Shown: positions 8,761 through 17,012, counted from the stretch's first letter. The stretch: DNA of 64,000 nt from an uncultured Sphingomonadaceae bacterium (GCA_947494305.1 CANLUL010000004.1:1-64000), one strand, 5' to 3'. Notes: generated by a model from the sequence alone, not told the origin. Program-made: numbers and translations.

Positions 8761-9798
8761 ATGCAAGCCGCTGTTTTTCATGAACCGGGAAAGCCATTGT
8801 CAATTGAGAATGTGGATGATCCGGTATGCGGTCCCGGCGAACTAATCTTAAAGGTCAAACAATGCGGAATTTGTGGAACTGATCTTCACGCTAGCAATGG
8901 CGGTGCAATGTTGCCACCTTGCGGAACAATTTTTGGTCACGAATTTAGCGGTGAGATTGTTGAAATAGGAAGGGATAGCCATTCTTCTTGGCGCATCGGG
9001 CAGCCGGCGGTCGCTCTGCCATTTATTTCCTGTGGAAAATGCCGGTATTGTCTGAATGGCAATGCATTTTTTTGTTCTGATGTACAGCGCACCGGCCTGG
9101 GTGTGGGACCACAAGGTGGATATGCAGAATATGTCCGCGTCGGATCAGCTGAAAGTTTAGCCATTCCGAAAGGAGTTAGTTGGGACTTTGCAACTCTAGT
9201 GGAACCACTGGCAGTTGGTTTGCACGGTGTGAACATTTCAAAATTTCGACCAGGCCATCGGGCTTTGGTCGTGGGCGCGGGGCCGATAGGAATTGCTACA
9301 ATTAAATGGCTCAGAAACTTGGGCGCGCGGGACATCATGGTAATGGAATTGTCTGATGACAGGAAAGCCATGGCCGAAGAATTGGATATCACAGGCATCA
9401 TAGATGCCAGCCTGCATCCAAAAGAAATCGCAGATATTTATCAAAAGTCGACAGGTGCGCCTCCAGATATAATTTTCGAATGCGTTGGTTTACCTGGGGT
9501 TCTAAATAACTGTGTCCAAATTGCAGCGCCGATGTCGGAAATCGTGATATTAGGTGTTTGTGACAAACCAGACACCTTCACTCCCTTTTTGGGAACAATG
9601 AAGGAGCTCACCATTAAATTTGCAGTCGCCTATTTGAAAGACGATTTTCAATATACGCTGAGTTTGCTGGAACAAGGTCGTATCAATCCAATCAACATGA
9701 TTTCAAATCACGCGAATTTCAATTCTCTTCCCTCGATCTTTGAAGGACTGAAAACGGAGAAAGATCAGTGCAAGGTCTTATTCTCTCCTGAGTGTTAG
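8761..9798 (+). CDS. zinc-binding alcohol dehydrogenase (MDR family)
   Basis: The 345-residue medium-chain dehydrogenase has catalytic zinc ligands Cys38 (CGICGTD), His60 and Glu61 (GHEF), and a complete structural zinc site Cys91, Cys94, Cys97 and Cys105. The Rossmann segment ALVVGAGPIGIATIKWL binds the nicotinamide cofactor. It would oxidise an alcohol to a ketone or aldehyde, or the reverse, in the cytoplasm. It follows the kinase by 32 bases in the same operon, whose last gene it appears to be, since the desaturase has its own promoter. The family resembles threonine/sorbitol/butanediol-type dehydrogenases, but the substrate is not identifiable. Confidence 0.85.
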   Translation: MQAAVFHEPGKPLSIENVDDPVCGPGELILKVKQCGICGTDLHASNGGAMLPPCGTIFGHEFSGEIVEIGRDSHSSWRIGQPAVALPFISCGKCRYCLNGNAFFCSDVQRTGLGVGPQGGYAEYVRVGSAESLAIPKGVSWDFATLVEPLAVGLHGVNISKFRPGHRALVVGAGPIGIATIKWLRNLGARDIMVMELSDDRKAMAEELDITGIIDASLHPKEIADIYQKSTGAPPDIIFECVGLPGVLNNCVQIAAPMSEIVILGVCDKPDTFTPFLGTMKELTIKFAVAYLKDDFQYTLSLLEQGRINPINMISNHANFNSLPSIFEGLKTEKDQCKVLFSPEC

Positions 9799-9848
9799 CC
9801 TGCGTTGCAAGCCGCAATACCCTGGACAGAGATGATGCCAACAGTTCT

Positions 9849-9896
9849 TGTTATATTACATTAATTATTCTATACTGCCATTATTGTAATATAACG
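9849..9896. promoter_or_regulatory. twin palindromic operator upstream of the desaturase
   Basis: TGTTATATTACA (9849-9860) and TGTAATATAACG (9885-9896) are two TGTAAT-ATTACA-type palindromes with starts 36 bp apart; GTTATATTACA and TGTAATATAAC are also perfect 11-bp inverted copies of each other. The second ends 11 bases before the ATG of the desaturase. The spacing equals that of the pair at 2081-2128, so both promoters probably answer to the same protein. Confidence 0.6.
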
Positions 9897-9907
9897 AAAG
9901 TTGTAAA

Positions 9908-10855
9908 ATGAAGCTCCGCGATTACGTGACTGTAGAAGAGATACGCGATCACGCAAAACGAAGCGACTGGATCGCTGCGGGAATGTTCGTAGGCAATTGG
10001 TCAATTGTCTTTGCTGCGATGTTGCTGGTGTATGTTTGGACCAACCCGCTCACCATAATAGTTTCGCTATGTATAATTGCCGGGCGACAGCATGGCATCG
10101 GGGGATTGATGCACGAATGTGGGCACAACACATTGTTTGCAAGTAAGCGAATGAATCAAATATTCGGGCAATGGCTTGCGGCCAAACCTGTCTTTGAGGA
10201 GTTCGTGGCCTATGCCGATGGTCACAAACGGCATCATCAGAAAGCAGGTACCAAAACCGATCCAGATTTACCCAATTATGCAGCTTATCCGGTTAGCAAA
10301 AACAGCTTTAAACGGAAATTGGCCCGAGACTTAACCGGACAAACCGGTTTCCGACGATTGGGCCAAAAAGCAAAAGAAACGGTGGTGATTTTCAGTTCTA
10401 AACCCGAAAAAGGACGATATTCAAATCACTATTTTGGCATGCTGTTAGTCCAACTGGGAATGATCGCTTTTTTGCATTTCACATTGAGTGCGTGGTTATA
10501 TTTTTTGTGGATTGGGGCAAACCTGACCGTTTATATGTTCTTTATCCGAATGAGACAAATTGCAGAACATGCCGCCGTTCCTGACCTGTACAATCTGGAT
10601 CCACGCTTGAATACGCGAACAACTTACGCAAATTGGTTTGAGCGGATGACTATCGCTCCCAATTTCGTGAATTATCATTTGGAGCACCACTTATCGGCGA
10701 ACGTTCCATGCTACCGATTGAAAGCATTTCACCACTTACTAAAGTCGCGCGGCGCATACGATACAACGCCGATCTTTTCTGGATATATTGATGTTATTCA
10801 GCATGTGACGGATCAATCACCTCAATCAAATCGGTCGCAATCGCTGGTAACATGA
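9908..10855 (+). CDS. membrane fatty acid desaturase family protein
   Basis: The 315-residue integral membrane protein has hydrophobic segments near residues 25-60 and 175-215 and the three histidine boxes of the di-iron desaturase/hydroxylase family: HECGH (69-73), HKRHH (106-110) and HLEHH (257-261), with an extra His221. Such enzymes insert a double bond or hydroxyl into an acyl chain or related lipid using O2 and an electron donor. It is transcribed from its own promoter, which has the same twin operator as the TonB receptor, so it seems tied to the catabolic cluster. It may modify the imported substrate or adapt the membrane; the sequence does not decide. Confidence 0.85.
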   Translation: MKLRDYVTVEEIRDHAKRSDWIAAGMFVGNWSIVFAAMLLVYVWTNPLTIIVSLCIIAGRQHGIGGLMHECGHNTLFASKRMNQIFGQWLAAKPVFEEFVAYADGHKRHHQKAGTKTDPDLPNYAAYPVSKNSFKRKLARDLTGQTGFRRLGQKAKETVVIFSSKPEKGRYSNHYFGMLLVQLGMIAFLHFTLSAWLYFLWIGANLTVYMFFIRMRQIAEHAAVPDLYNLDPRLNTRTTYANWFERMTIAPNFVNYHLEHHLSANVPCYRLKAFHHLLKSRGAYDTTPIFSGYIDVIQHVTDQSPQSNRSQSLVT

Positions 10856-10910
10856 CTCTGGTCCAACTTGGGCAATCCAGGCTCGACTATTCTTAGATTG
10901 AGGAAGACTA

Positions 10911-11678
10911 ATGGCAGTATATGCAATCACTGGCGGTAACAGCGGAATTGGCGCTGAATTGAAGCGTCAATTGGAGAATCAAAACGATAGTGTCATTTCT
11001 GTCGACATAAATGGTGGAGATATTATTGCTGACCTCTCTACCTCAGAAGGAAGACGTTCGGCGATTGAAGCTATATCAACTCTCGCACACGATGGGCTGG
11101 ATGGATTTATCCCATGTGCAGGACTTCCCCCGATGAATGTGCCTCTATCTATGGTCGCAAGGGTAAATTATTTTGCCGCCGTTTCTATGACTGAGGGCTT
11201 ACATTCATTGGTTGCCAAAAAAAGAGGGACAGCACTTCTCGTAGCATCCAGCTCTGCACACATGATCGATTCTGGTGATCCTTTTGTGCAATACTGTTTG
11301 GGTGGAATGGAAGAGGATGCCTGCAAACATATCGAATCTCGCGATGATCACACCGCCTATGCTGGATCAAAGCGGGCTCTCACTCTTTGGATGAGGCGCA
11401 ACGCAGTAGATTTTGCCCATCGAGGCGTGCGAATGAATGTTATCGCTCCAGGGCTGACGCTGACACCCATGACCCAACAGGCATATGATGATCCGAACCG
11501 CGGCGATAATCTAAAGAGCTTTGCAACAATTACACCTTGGGGTTCGCAAGCAGCCGAGCCATCTCAAATAGCAAACGTCATGCGATTTATGTTGAGCAAA
11601 GAAGCTAGTTTTGTGTGCGGCTCGGTATTCGTCGTCGATGGCGGAACCGATGCCAAACTCCGCAGCGACTCATTTTAA
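10911..11678 (+). CDS. short-chain dehydrogenase, 3-alpha-HSD/carbonyl reductase-like
   Basis: The 255-residue SDR has the cofactor motif TGGNSGIG (7-14), catalytic Tyr150 and Lys154 (YAGSK), and a C-terminal VVDGGTDAKLR. The segments DIIADLSTSEGRR, GLDGFIPCAGLPP and VNYFAAV resemble the 3-alpha-hydroxysteroid dehydrogenase/carbonyl reductase of Comamonas testosteroni, rather than the generic FabG type. It would interconvert a hydroxyl and a keto group with NAD(P)(H). It lies 55 bases after the desaturase and is probably in the same transcript. A steroid, terpenoid or other cyclic substrate is possible but not shown. Confidence 0.8.
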   Translation: MAVYAITGGNSGIGAELKRQLENQNDSVISVDINGGDIIADLSTSEGRRSAIEAISTLAHDGLDGFIPCAGLPPMNVPLSMVARVNYFAAVSMTEGLHSLVAKKRGTALLVASSSAHMIDSGDPFVQYCLGGMEEDACKHIESRDDHTAYAGSKRALTLWMRRNAVDFAHRGVRMNVIAPGLTLTPMTQQAYDDPNRGDNLKSFATITPWGSQAAEPSQIANVMRFMLSKEASFVCGSVFVVDGGTDAKLRSDSF

Positions 11679-11803
11679 TTCCCCCTTCCAACAGTGCAAC
11701 TCCATCGATCGCGGTTTTTGATCAACGATCTACACCAACAACAACAGTTCAATGGTAAATAGGAGATCCTAGACCCATAACTCGACGTTTCCTCAGTATT
11801 TTT

Positions 11804-12058
11804 GTGTTAGATAATAGAGGCCGCTGTCGCGCCCAAAGCAGCCAGAACCGGACAGTCTGCTTCCGGCCCAAGCTCATCCGCGAATGGAATGGTCGAACAA
11901 TTGAAGTACTGGTGACCGATCAGGGGTTTCAACATGCGGGCCGTCATTATCGATCATTGAGCCAGATTGCGCGCCATGTAACTGGCGCTCATTGGTCAGG
12001 ACCACGCTTCTTCGGTCTAGTCAAACGCAGCCAATACAAAGCGTCACCTCGGCTGTGA
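11804..12058 (+). pseudogene. DUF2924 family protein, 5'-truncated remnant
   Basis: The frame gives LIREWNGRTIEVLV, GRHYRSLSQIARHVTG and HWSGPRFFGL, the C-terminal half of DUF2924 proteins, which are commonly encoded directly before large serine recombinases in prophages and integrative elements. The N-terminal half seems to be missing, and the 30 residues upstream of the match are not recognisable. The stop TGA overlaps the recombinase start in a GTGA arrangement at 12055-12058, which preserves the normal coupling of the two genes. Confidence 0.7.
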
Positions 12059-13740
12059 CCAAACGCAGGCGCTGCGCGATATACACACGCAAATCCACCG
12101 AGGATGGATTGGAGCAAGAATTTAACAGTCTGGATGCACAGCGCGAAGCTTGTGCTGCCTATATCTTGAGCCAAGCTAATGAAGGTTGGGAAGCAGTTCC
12201 AGAACTGTATGACGATGGCGGTTTTAGCGGTGGCAAGATGGAACGCCCTGCCCTCAGGCGGCTACTCGAAGATGTGAAAGCGCAAAAGGTCGATATCATC
12301 GTTGTGTATAAAGTTGATCGGCTCACGCGCAGCCTGGCTGATTTTGCCAAGATCGTCGAGATGCTGGATGAGCATGATGCATCGTTTGTCAGCGTCACTC
12401 AAAGCTTCAACACCACGAACAGCATGGGCAGATTGACGCTCAACGTTCTTCTTTCCTTTGCCCAGTTCGAGCGAGAAGTGACTGGCGAGCGTATCAGAGA
12501 CAAGATTGCTGCCTCCAAGAAGAAGGGCATATGGATGGGCGGCAATATTCCAATGGGCTATGATGTCATCGATAGAAAGCTCGTCATTGTAGGACATGAT
12601 GCAAAGACGGTGCGCCACATCTTCAATCGCTATCTTGCCCTTCGATCTGTACCGGCTCTCAAACAGGAATTGGATCAAGCTGGCATCCAATCACCGAAGC
12701 GCGTCTCTCGGGTTGGAACAGAACTTGGAGGTAGGCCGCTAACGCCAGGCGCGATCTATCATGTCCTCCAGAACCGTATTTATGTCGGTAAAATCGTTCA
12801 TCAAGGCAAAACCTATCCAGGCGAACATCAGGCAATCGTTGAGGAGTGTCTGTTCGAGCAGGTGCAATCACAACTTCAATCAAATCGTGTGTCACGGAGA
12901 AACGGCGAACATGTGGATGCACCCAGCTTAATGCCGGGCATCGTCTTCGATGGTTTGGAAAGACCGATGACACCAACCAAGACGATACGCTCTGGCCGCC
13001 GCTATCGCTATTATGCATCTAGATGTGAAACAGAAGAAGCAAAGAAGCATCCCGTTTGGCGTGTTCCTGCAGCCGACCTAGAAGAGATAGTCATCGGCAA
13101 GCTTTCGACTTTCCTCTACGATCAATCAGCTTTGCAAAATCATTTACTAGAATCCAATCCCGGCGATCTGGATGCACTTTTTACTGAAGCGAAAGCTCGT
13201 TCTGATAGACTGGTTTCAGCGGATCCACATGAACAACGCAAATTGTTGCTAAGTTGGATTTTAAGAGTCATGGTCCGGTCTGAAACCATCGAGATCACAA
13301 TCAATCTCACGACATTGATAAGCTCACCGACACCGACAACCGGCGAAGATCTTACTGTCACAGTGTCGATACCTGCATCCATCGTTCGCAATGGCAAACA
13401 GACGCGGCTAGCTATTCCGCCTTCATCCGACGATCACGTCCGGCATAAAGATACGCCCTTGATCAAATTGGTTGCAAAAGCATGGGCTGCTCGGTGCGCC
13501 ATTGAAGGATCGAGCAATGATCCGAAACAAGTAGCTGCGGATGAAGGTCATGAAGCTGATTATTTTGCTCGCCTCATTCGTCTGGGATATTTGGCACCCG
13601 ATATAATCAGCGCCATCGTTGAAGGAATGCAACCCGCCAATCTGACCCGTCAAAAGCTTGCTCGCATTGGCAGCTTGCCGATCCGGTGGGATGAGCAGCG
13701 AGCTATTCTTGGGTTCACTCCAACGGCGATCCGCAACTAA
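12055..13740 (+). CDS. large serine site-specific recombinase
   Basis: The 561-residue protein begins with the resolvase domain: YTRKS with catalytic Ser14, then DGGFSGG, VVYKVDRLTRSL and FAQFEREVTGERIRDK. A recombinase domain follows (GNIPMGYDV, LTPGAIYHVLQNRIYVG). The usual zinc-ribbon cysteines are not obvious in the C-terminal part. Such enzymes integrate or excise mobile elements. GTG 12055 is preferred because it overlaps the stop of the DUF2924 gene; a TTG at 11992 would add 21 residues with no homology. No phage structural genes flank it, so it is probably the relic of an integrated element. It stands between the catabolic cluster and tRNA-Phe. Confidence 0.85.
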   Translation: MTKRRRCAIYTRKSTEDGLEQEFNSLDAQREACAAYILSQANEGWEAVPELYDDGGFSGGKMERPALRRLLEDVKAQKVDIIVVYKVDRLTRSLADFAKIVEMLDEHDASFVSVTQSFNTTNSMGRLTLNVLLSFAQFEREVTGERIRDKIAASKKKGIWMGGNIPMGYDVIDRKLVIVGHDAKTVRHIFNRYLALRSVPALKQELDQAGIQSPKRVSRVGTELGGRPLTPGAIYHVLQNRIYVGKIVHQGKTYPGEHQAIVEECLFEQVQSQLQSNRVSRRNGEHVDAPSLMPGIVFDGLERPMTPTKTIRSGRRYRYYASRCETEEAKKHPVWRVPAADLEEIVIGKLSTFLYDQSALQNHLLESNPGDLDALFTEAKARSDRLVSADPHEQRKLLLSWILRVMVRSETIEITINLTTLISSPTPTTGEDLTVTVSIPASIVRNGKQTRLAIPPSSDDHVRHKDTPLIKLVAKAWAARCAIEGSSNDPKQVAADEGHEADYFARLIRLGYLAPDIISAIVEGMQPANLTRQKLARIGSLPIRWDEQRAILGFTPTAIRN

Positions 13741-13941
13741 ATCACCTAAACCCTTACATGCATCCGTGACCCTCGCTTTTGGCGAACAGAGACTTCTCCG
13801 TCATTCACATCGATTTTACGGTTCTGAATGGTCTCAGGGGTCATGAACTGAACTGTCATGGTCCCGGAATACCGCAAGACTGCGCCAATTATCACCACGA
13901 TCGAAACCGCAACCCGCAGTTTGTCAAATTAGGAGAAAAAG

Positions 13942-14017
13942 TGGTGCCCGAAGGCGGATTCGAACCACCGACACAGCGATTTTCAGTCGCTTGCTCTACC
14001 AACTGAGCTATTCGGGC
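13942..14017 (-). tRNA. tRNA-Phe (GAA)
   Basis: Read on the minus strand, the 76 nt form a full cloverleaf: acceptor GCCCGAA pairing with TTCGGGC, D-arm AGCTCAGTTGGTAGAGC, anticodon loop CTGAAAA with GAA at its centre, T-arm GGTTCGAATCC, and an encoded CCA end at 13942-13944. A short T-run follows the 3' end. tRNA genes are frequent integration sites; the recombinase gene ends 201 bp away. Confidence 0.95.
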
Positions 14018-14117
14018 ATCAGGCGGGATCGTCTGATCCTGCCAATTGAGAAGCGTCGCTATAGGCGTGGCCCTTACTGCTTGTCTAGCCTAAAAATGGC
14101 GGTTTTGTTATGCGGTT

Positions 14118-14327
14118 TCAGGCTTCACCGTCGCGGCCACTTTCATCGCTAAAATGATCCATCAACTGGTCAGAAGAAACCGGTGGTCCGGGCACCTTAT
14201 ACCCCTCTCCCAACCATTGTAACAAATCCCTGTCTTTGCAACCTGCGCTGCAAAAAGGTTTGAATTCAGGGGCCTGTGGTTTCTTGCAGACGGGGCAGTT
14301 TGCGGATCTAGAAGATACCAAGACCAA
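14118..14327 (-). CDS. yacG: DNA gyrase inhibitor / zinc-binding protein YacG
   Basis: The 69-residue protein has the zinc knuckle of YacG, with Cys11 and Cys14 (CPVC) and Cys26 and Cys30 (CSAGC), followed by KDRDLLQWLGEGYKVPG, and a charged tail. E. coli YacG binds GyrB and inhibits gyrase. The frame opens at TTG 14327, one base after the stop of the transporter gene; a second TTG at 14321 is also possible. It lies next to tRNA-Phe, an order I recall from other sphingomonads. Confidence 0.85.
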   Translation of the reverse strand: MVLVSSRSANCPVCKKPQAPEFKPFCSAGCKDRDLLQWLGEGYKVPGPPVSSDQLMDHFSDESGRDGEA

Positions 14328-14328
14328 A

Positions 14329-15756
14329 TTATCCCAGAAGGCTTGGAAACAGGCCGAAGAGCAGGATCAGGAACACGGCAATCGGCGCGAGCCAGCCGAT
14401 TAGGAAACGATACACGCTCATCATTCCTGCGGACAATTCTGTTTCCGCCTGCACGAGTTTCTTGTCCGCTTTCCAACCGATAAAGATCGAGGTGAGCAGC
14501 GCGGTTACGGGCAACAGGATTTTTCCAACCAATCCGTCGATTGTGTCGAAAATATTTGCTTCGGCAAATAGCGGCCAAAACCCGAGCAATCGCACATCAG
14601 ACCAAATGTTGAGGGAAAGTGCGCAAGCGACCCCCACCAGGAAGATCACGCCTCCTGTAACCCAGGCAGCCATTGGCCGGCTCCAACCGGTTTTTTCTTT
14701 GGCCCAAGCCGTCACCGCTTCCAGAAGCGAAATCGAGCTGGTTAGCGCCGCGAAAAAGACCAGTACGAAAAAGAGCAACCCGACCAAAGACCCAGCGGGC
14801 ATGGTATGGAACGCAATTGGCAGGGACTGAAAAACCAATGTTGGTCCCGCGGCGGCGTCCAGGCCAACCGCAAATACAATCGGGAAAATCATCAAGCCGG
14901 CCAATATGGCGACACCGGTATCGGCAAAACCGATCATCACGGCTGTTGGCGCGAGTTTGGTTTCCCTGGCGACATAACCACCATAAGTTATCAGCGCGGC
15001 GGACGCCACGCTCATCGAGAAAAGCGCTTGCCCCAAGGCCTCGTTAATAACAGAAGCATTTAGCTTCGAGAAATCAGGCGTGAACAAAAAAGCCACTGCC
15101 TTGGCAAATTCTCCGGTAAATGCGCCATATATCGTAATCAATACGAGCAGTACGAAAAAGGCAGGCATCAGGATTGTGGCGGCTTTCTCGATGCCATCAG
15201 TAACGCCGCGGGCAACAATCCAAATCGTAACCCCCATGAACAGAACGTGCATGCCAAGCAAAAGCGTGTTGTTGGCGAACAGGTCCGTCATGCGATTGGG
15301 AATAGTTTCAGGCGTTTCAGCGGCAAGCGCCCCAGCCATCGGATTACCAGCGAAAAGCGCGCCAAAAAAATCAGCACCCATGACACCGACATAATAGAGC
15401 ACCCAGCCAGCTACGACGCTATAGAAGGACAGGATGGCGGCCGCACCCAATATGCCAAAACCACCGAACAGCCCCCAGCTTTTGCTTACACCCGAATCTT
15501 CGGCAACTTTCACGACGCTGTGATAGGCATCGCTACGGCCATGACGTCCGATCAATACTTCTGAGAGAACCATCGGCAAACCGATAAGAATAACGCAGGC
15601 GATATAGACGAGAACAAAAGCCCCGCCGCCATTTTCACCAGCCAGCGTTGGAAAACGCCAGATATTGCCCAGTCCGACGGCCGCGCCGACCGCTGCCAAG
15701 ATAAATGCCCATCTAGAGGACCATCCTTCACCACCCGGTGCTACTGCGCCTGCCAT
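14329..15756 (-). CDS. sodium-dependent transporter, NSS (SLC6) family
   Basis: The 475-residue membrane protein starts with the family signature WSSRWAFILAAVGAAVGLGN IWRFP in the first transmembrane helix, which forms the sodium and substrate site in LeuT. About 11-12 hydrophobic segments follow. It would import an amino acid or related amine with Na+. The start is supported by AAGGGGAG upstream. Substrate specificity is not readable. It is transcribed towards yacG with only one base between. Confidence 0.9.
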   Translation of the reverse strand: MAGAVAPGGEGWSSRWAFILAAVGAAVGLGNIWRFPTLAGENGGGAFVLVYIACVILIGLPMVLSEVLIGRHGRSDAYHSVVKVAEDSGVSKSWGLFGGFGILGAAAILSFYSVVAGWVLYYVGVMGADFFGALFAGNPMAGALAAETPETIPNRMTDLFANNTLLLGMHVLFMGVTIWIVARGVTDGIEKAATILMPAFFVLLVLITIYGAFTGEFAKAVAFLFTPDFSKLNASVINEALGQALFSMSVASAALITYGGYVARETKLAPTAVMIGFADTGVAILAGLMIFPIVFAVGLDAAAGPTLVFQSLPIAFHTMPAGSLVGLLFFVLVFFAALTSSISLLEAVTAWAKEKTGWSRPMAAWVTGGVIFLVGVACALSLNIWSDVRLLGFWPLFAEANIFDTIDGLVGKILLPVTALLTSIFIGWKADKKLVQAETELSAGMMSVYRFLIGWLAPIAVFLILLFGLFPSLLG

Positions 15757-15812
15757 TTCAATACTCCCCTTAAACTGTCATTTCCGTCTTGTGCGGATCG
15801 TTACATCTGTAT

Positions 15813-16193
15813 CTAGCCGCGCATCAGCATCGGGCCAAGCGGTTTTCCGGCAAAAATATGGACATGAAGATGCGGGACCTCCTGATGGCCGTCCTCGCCA
15901 ATATTGGCGAGCAAGCGATATCCCGGCTCGACCATGCCTGCTTCTCTGGCAACATGGCCAACAGCGCGAACAAATCCGGCAATTTCATCGGCGGTTGCGG
16001 AACTGGAAAAATCATCCCAGCTAACATATTTCCCTTTTGGTATAACCAAAATGTGATGGGGCGCTTGCGGGTTTATGTCATGAAATGCCAATACCCATTC
16101 ATCTTCATAGACGGTTTTATTGGGGATTTCCCCACGCAAGATTTTGGCAAAGATGTTTTCATCATCGTAAGGTAAAGTAGGATCAATGGCCAT
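15813..16193 (-). CDS. HIT family protein (HinT-like)
   Basis: The 126-residue protein has the histidine triad HLHVHIFAG near the C-terminus and the ENIFAKILRGEIPNK start typical of HinT-like purine nucleoside phosphoramidases. It hydrolyses phosphoramidate or adenylated conjugates in the cytoplasm. Its ATG overlaps the hisE stop (TAATG), so it is the distal gene of the histidine operon, an arrangement common in alphaproteobacteria. Confidence 0.9.
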   Translation of the reverse strand: MAIDPTLPYDDENIFAKILRGEIPNKTVYEDEWVLAFHDINPQAPHHILVIPKGKYVSWDDFSSSATADEIAGFVRAVGHVAREAGMVEPGYRLLANIGEDGHQEVPHLHVHIFAGKPLGPMLMRG

Positions 16194-16513
16194 TAACTTA
16201 CTCCTCTAGAAGCTTTTTCTTCCAATCCCGACAAACCTTCTCGACGAGCCAGCTCGGCAACCACATCCTCTATTGAAATGTCCATATCCGCTATCAATAC
16301 CATGATATGAAACAATAAATCCGCAGACTCATTCACGGTGGCTTCGCGATCATCCTGGACTGCGGCGATTACAGTTTCGATTGCTTCCTCGCCAACTTTC
16401 TCAGCCATCTTCGCTCGACCTTTGCCGCGCAACGAAGCTACATAACTGGTCCCGGGATCGGCATCCCTTCGTTCACGAATTGTCTGTTCCAACGCTTTCA
16501 ATCTATCATCCAT
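16193..16513 (-). CDS. hisE: phosphoribosyl-ATP pyrophosphatase HisE
   Basis: The 106-residue protein (MDDRLKALEQTIRERR...) has the MazG-like HisE core with SLRGKGRAKMAEKVGEEA IE and NESADLLFH, which bind Mg2+ and phosphoribosyl-ATP. It performs the second step of histidine synthesis. Start 16513 matches the family N-terminus; an upstream in-frame start would add 35 unrelated residues. It is separated from hisF by two PEP-CTERM protein genes, so it may be read from a different promoter than hisBHAF. Confidence 0.92.
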   Translation of the reverse strand: MDDRLKALEQTIRERRDADPGTSYVASLRGKGRAKMAEKVGEEAIETVIAAVQDDREATVNESADLLFHIMVLIADMDISIEDVVAELARREGLSGLEEKASRGVS

Positions 16514-16643
16514 GGAATTAGCTTGGGCGAAGCAGGCAATGAAGGTCAAGCCAATATCCACACAAAAGAGCTGCGTAGACCCCCAGACAGCGCTTTCATC
16601 ATAGACGCTATTCAGCACCCGGGTTGGTTTATGCTACTTACGC

Positions 16644-17012
16644 CTATTTGGATTTGCGGCGACGCGCGACCAAACGCCCAGCCACGAGTCCAACCACACC
16701 GAGCCCCAGCATCAGTACATTGGAAGGTTCGGGAACAGGTGTTCCGACGGGATAGTTATCATTTCCAACACCACCAGTGCCGTTTGAACTGGATGAAAAG
16801 ATGTATTCGCTGGTCGATCCAGAGATGTCATTGTTGGACGTTCCGTAGTCCGATGCTCCCCAACCTGAAGACTTCCAGCCTGAGCTACGCCAAGTGTACC
16901 TGCCGTCCCAATATCCTTGATCACTGGTATTCCAGGTAGCTTCCGCAGGAACAGCGACAGCGATTGCCATCGCGGCTGCACCCACCAACGCGGCAGTTTT
17001 GATCAACTTCAT
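16644..17012 (-). CDS. small PEP-CTERM sorting domain protein
   Basis: The 122-residue exported protein has a signal peptide (MKLIKTAALVGAAAMAIAVA, cleaved after AEA), a Trp/Gly/Ser-rich middle with SSGWKSSGWGASDYG, and a C-terminal VPEP motif, a hydrophobic helix and a basic RRRKSK tail. That tripartite end is the PEP-CTERM signal processed by exosortase. Start 17012 is preceded by GAGAGGACC; the longer frame upstream is an artefact of the repeats in the next gene. It follows the larger PEP-CTERM gene at 17089-17904 with 76 bases between. The function is unknown; a surface or matrix role is usual for the class. No exosortase gene is in the window. Confidence 0.8.
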   Translation of the reverse strand: MKLIKTAALVGAAAMAIAVAVPAEATWNTSDQGYWDGRYTWRSSGWKSSGWGASDYGTSNNDISGSTSEYIFSSSSNGTGGVGNDNYPVGTPVPEPSNVLMLGLGVVGLVAGRLVARRRKSK

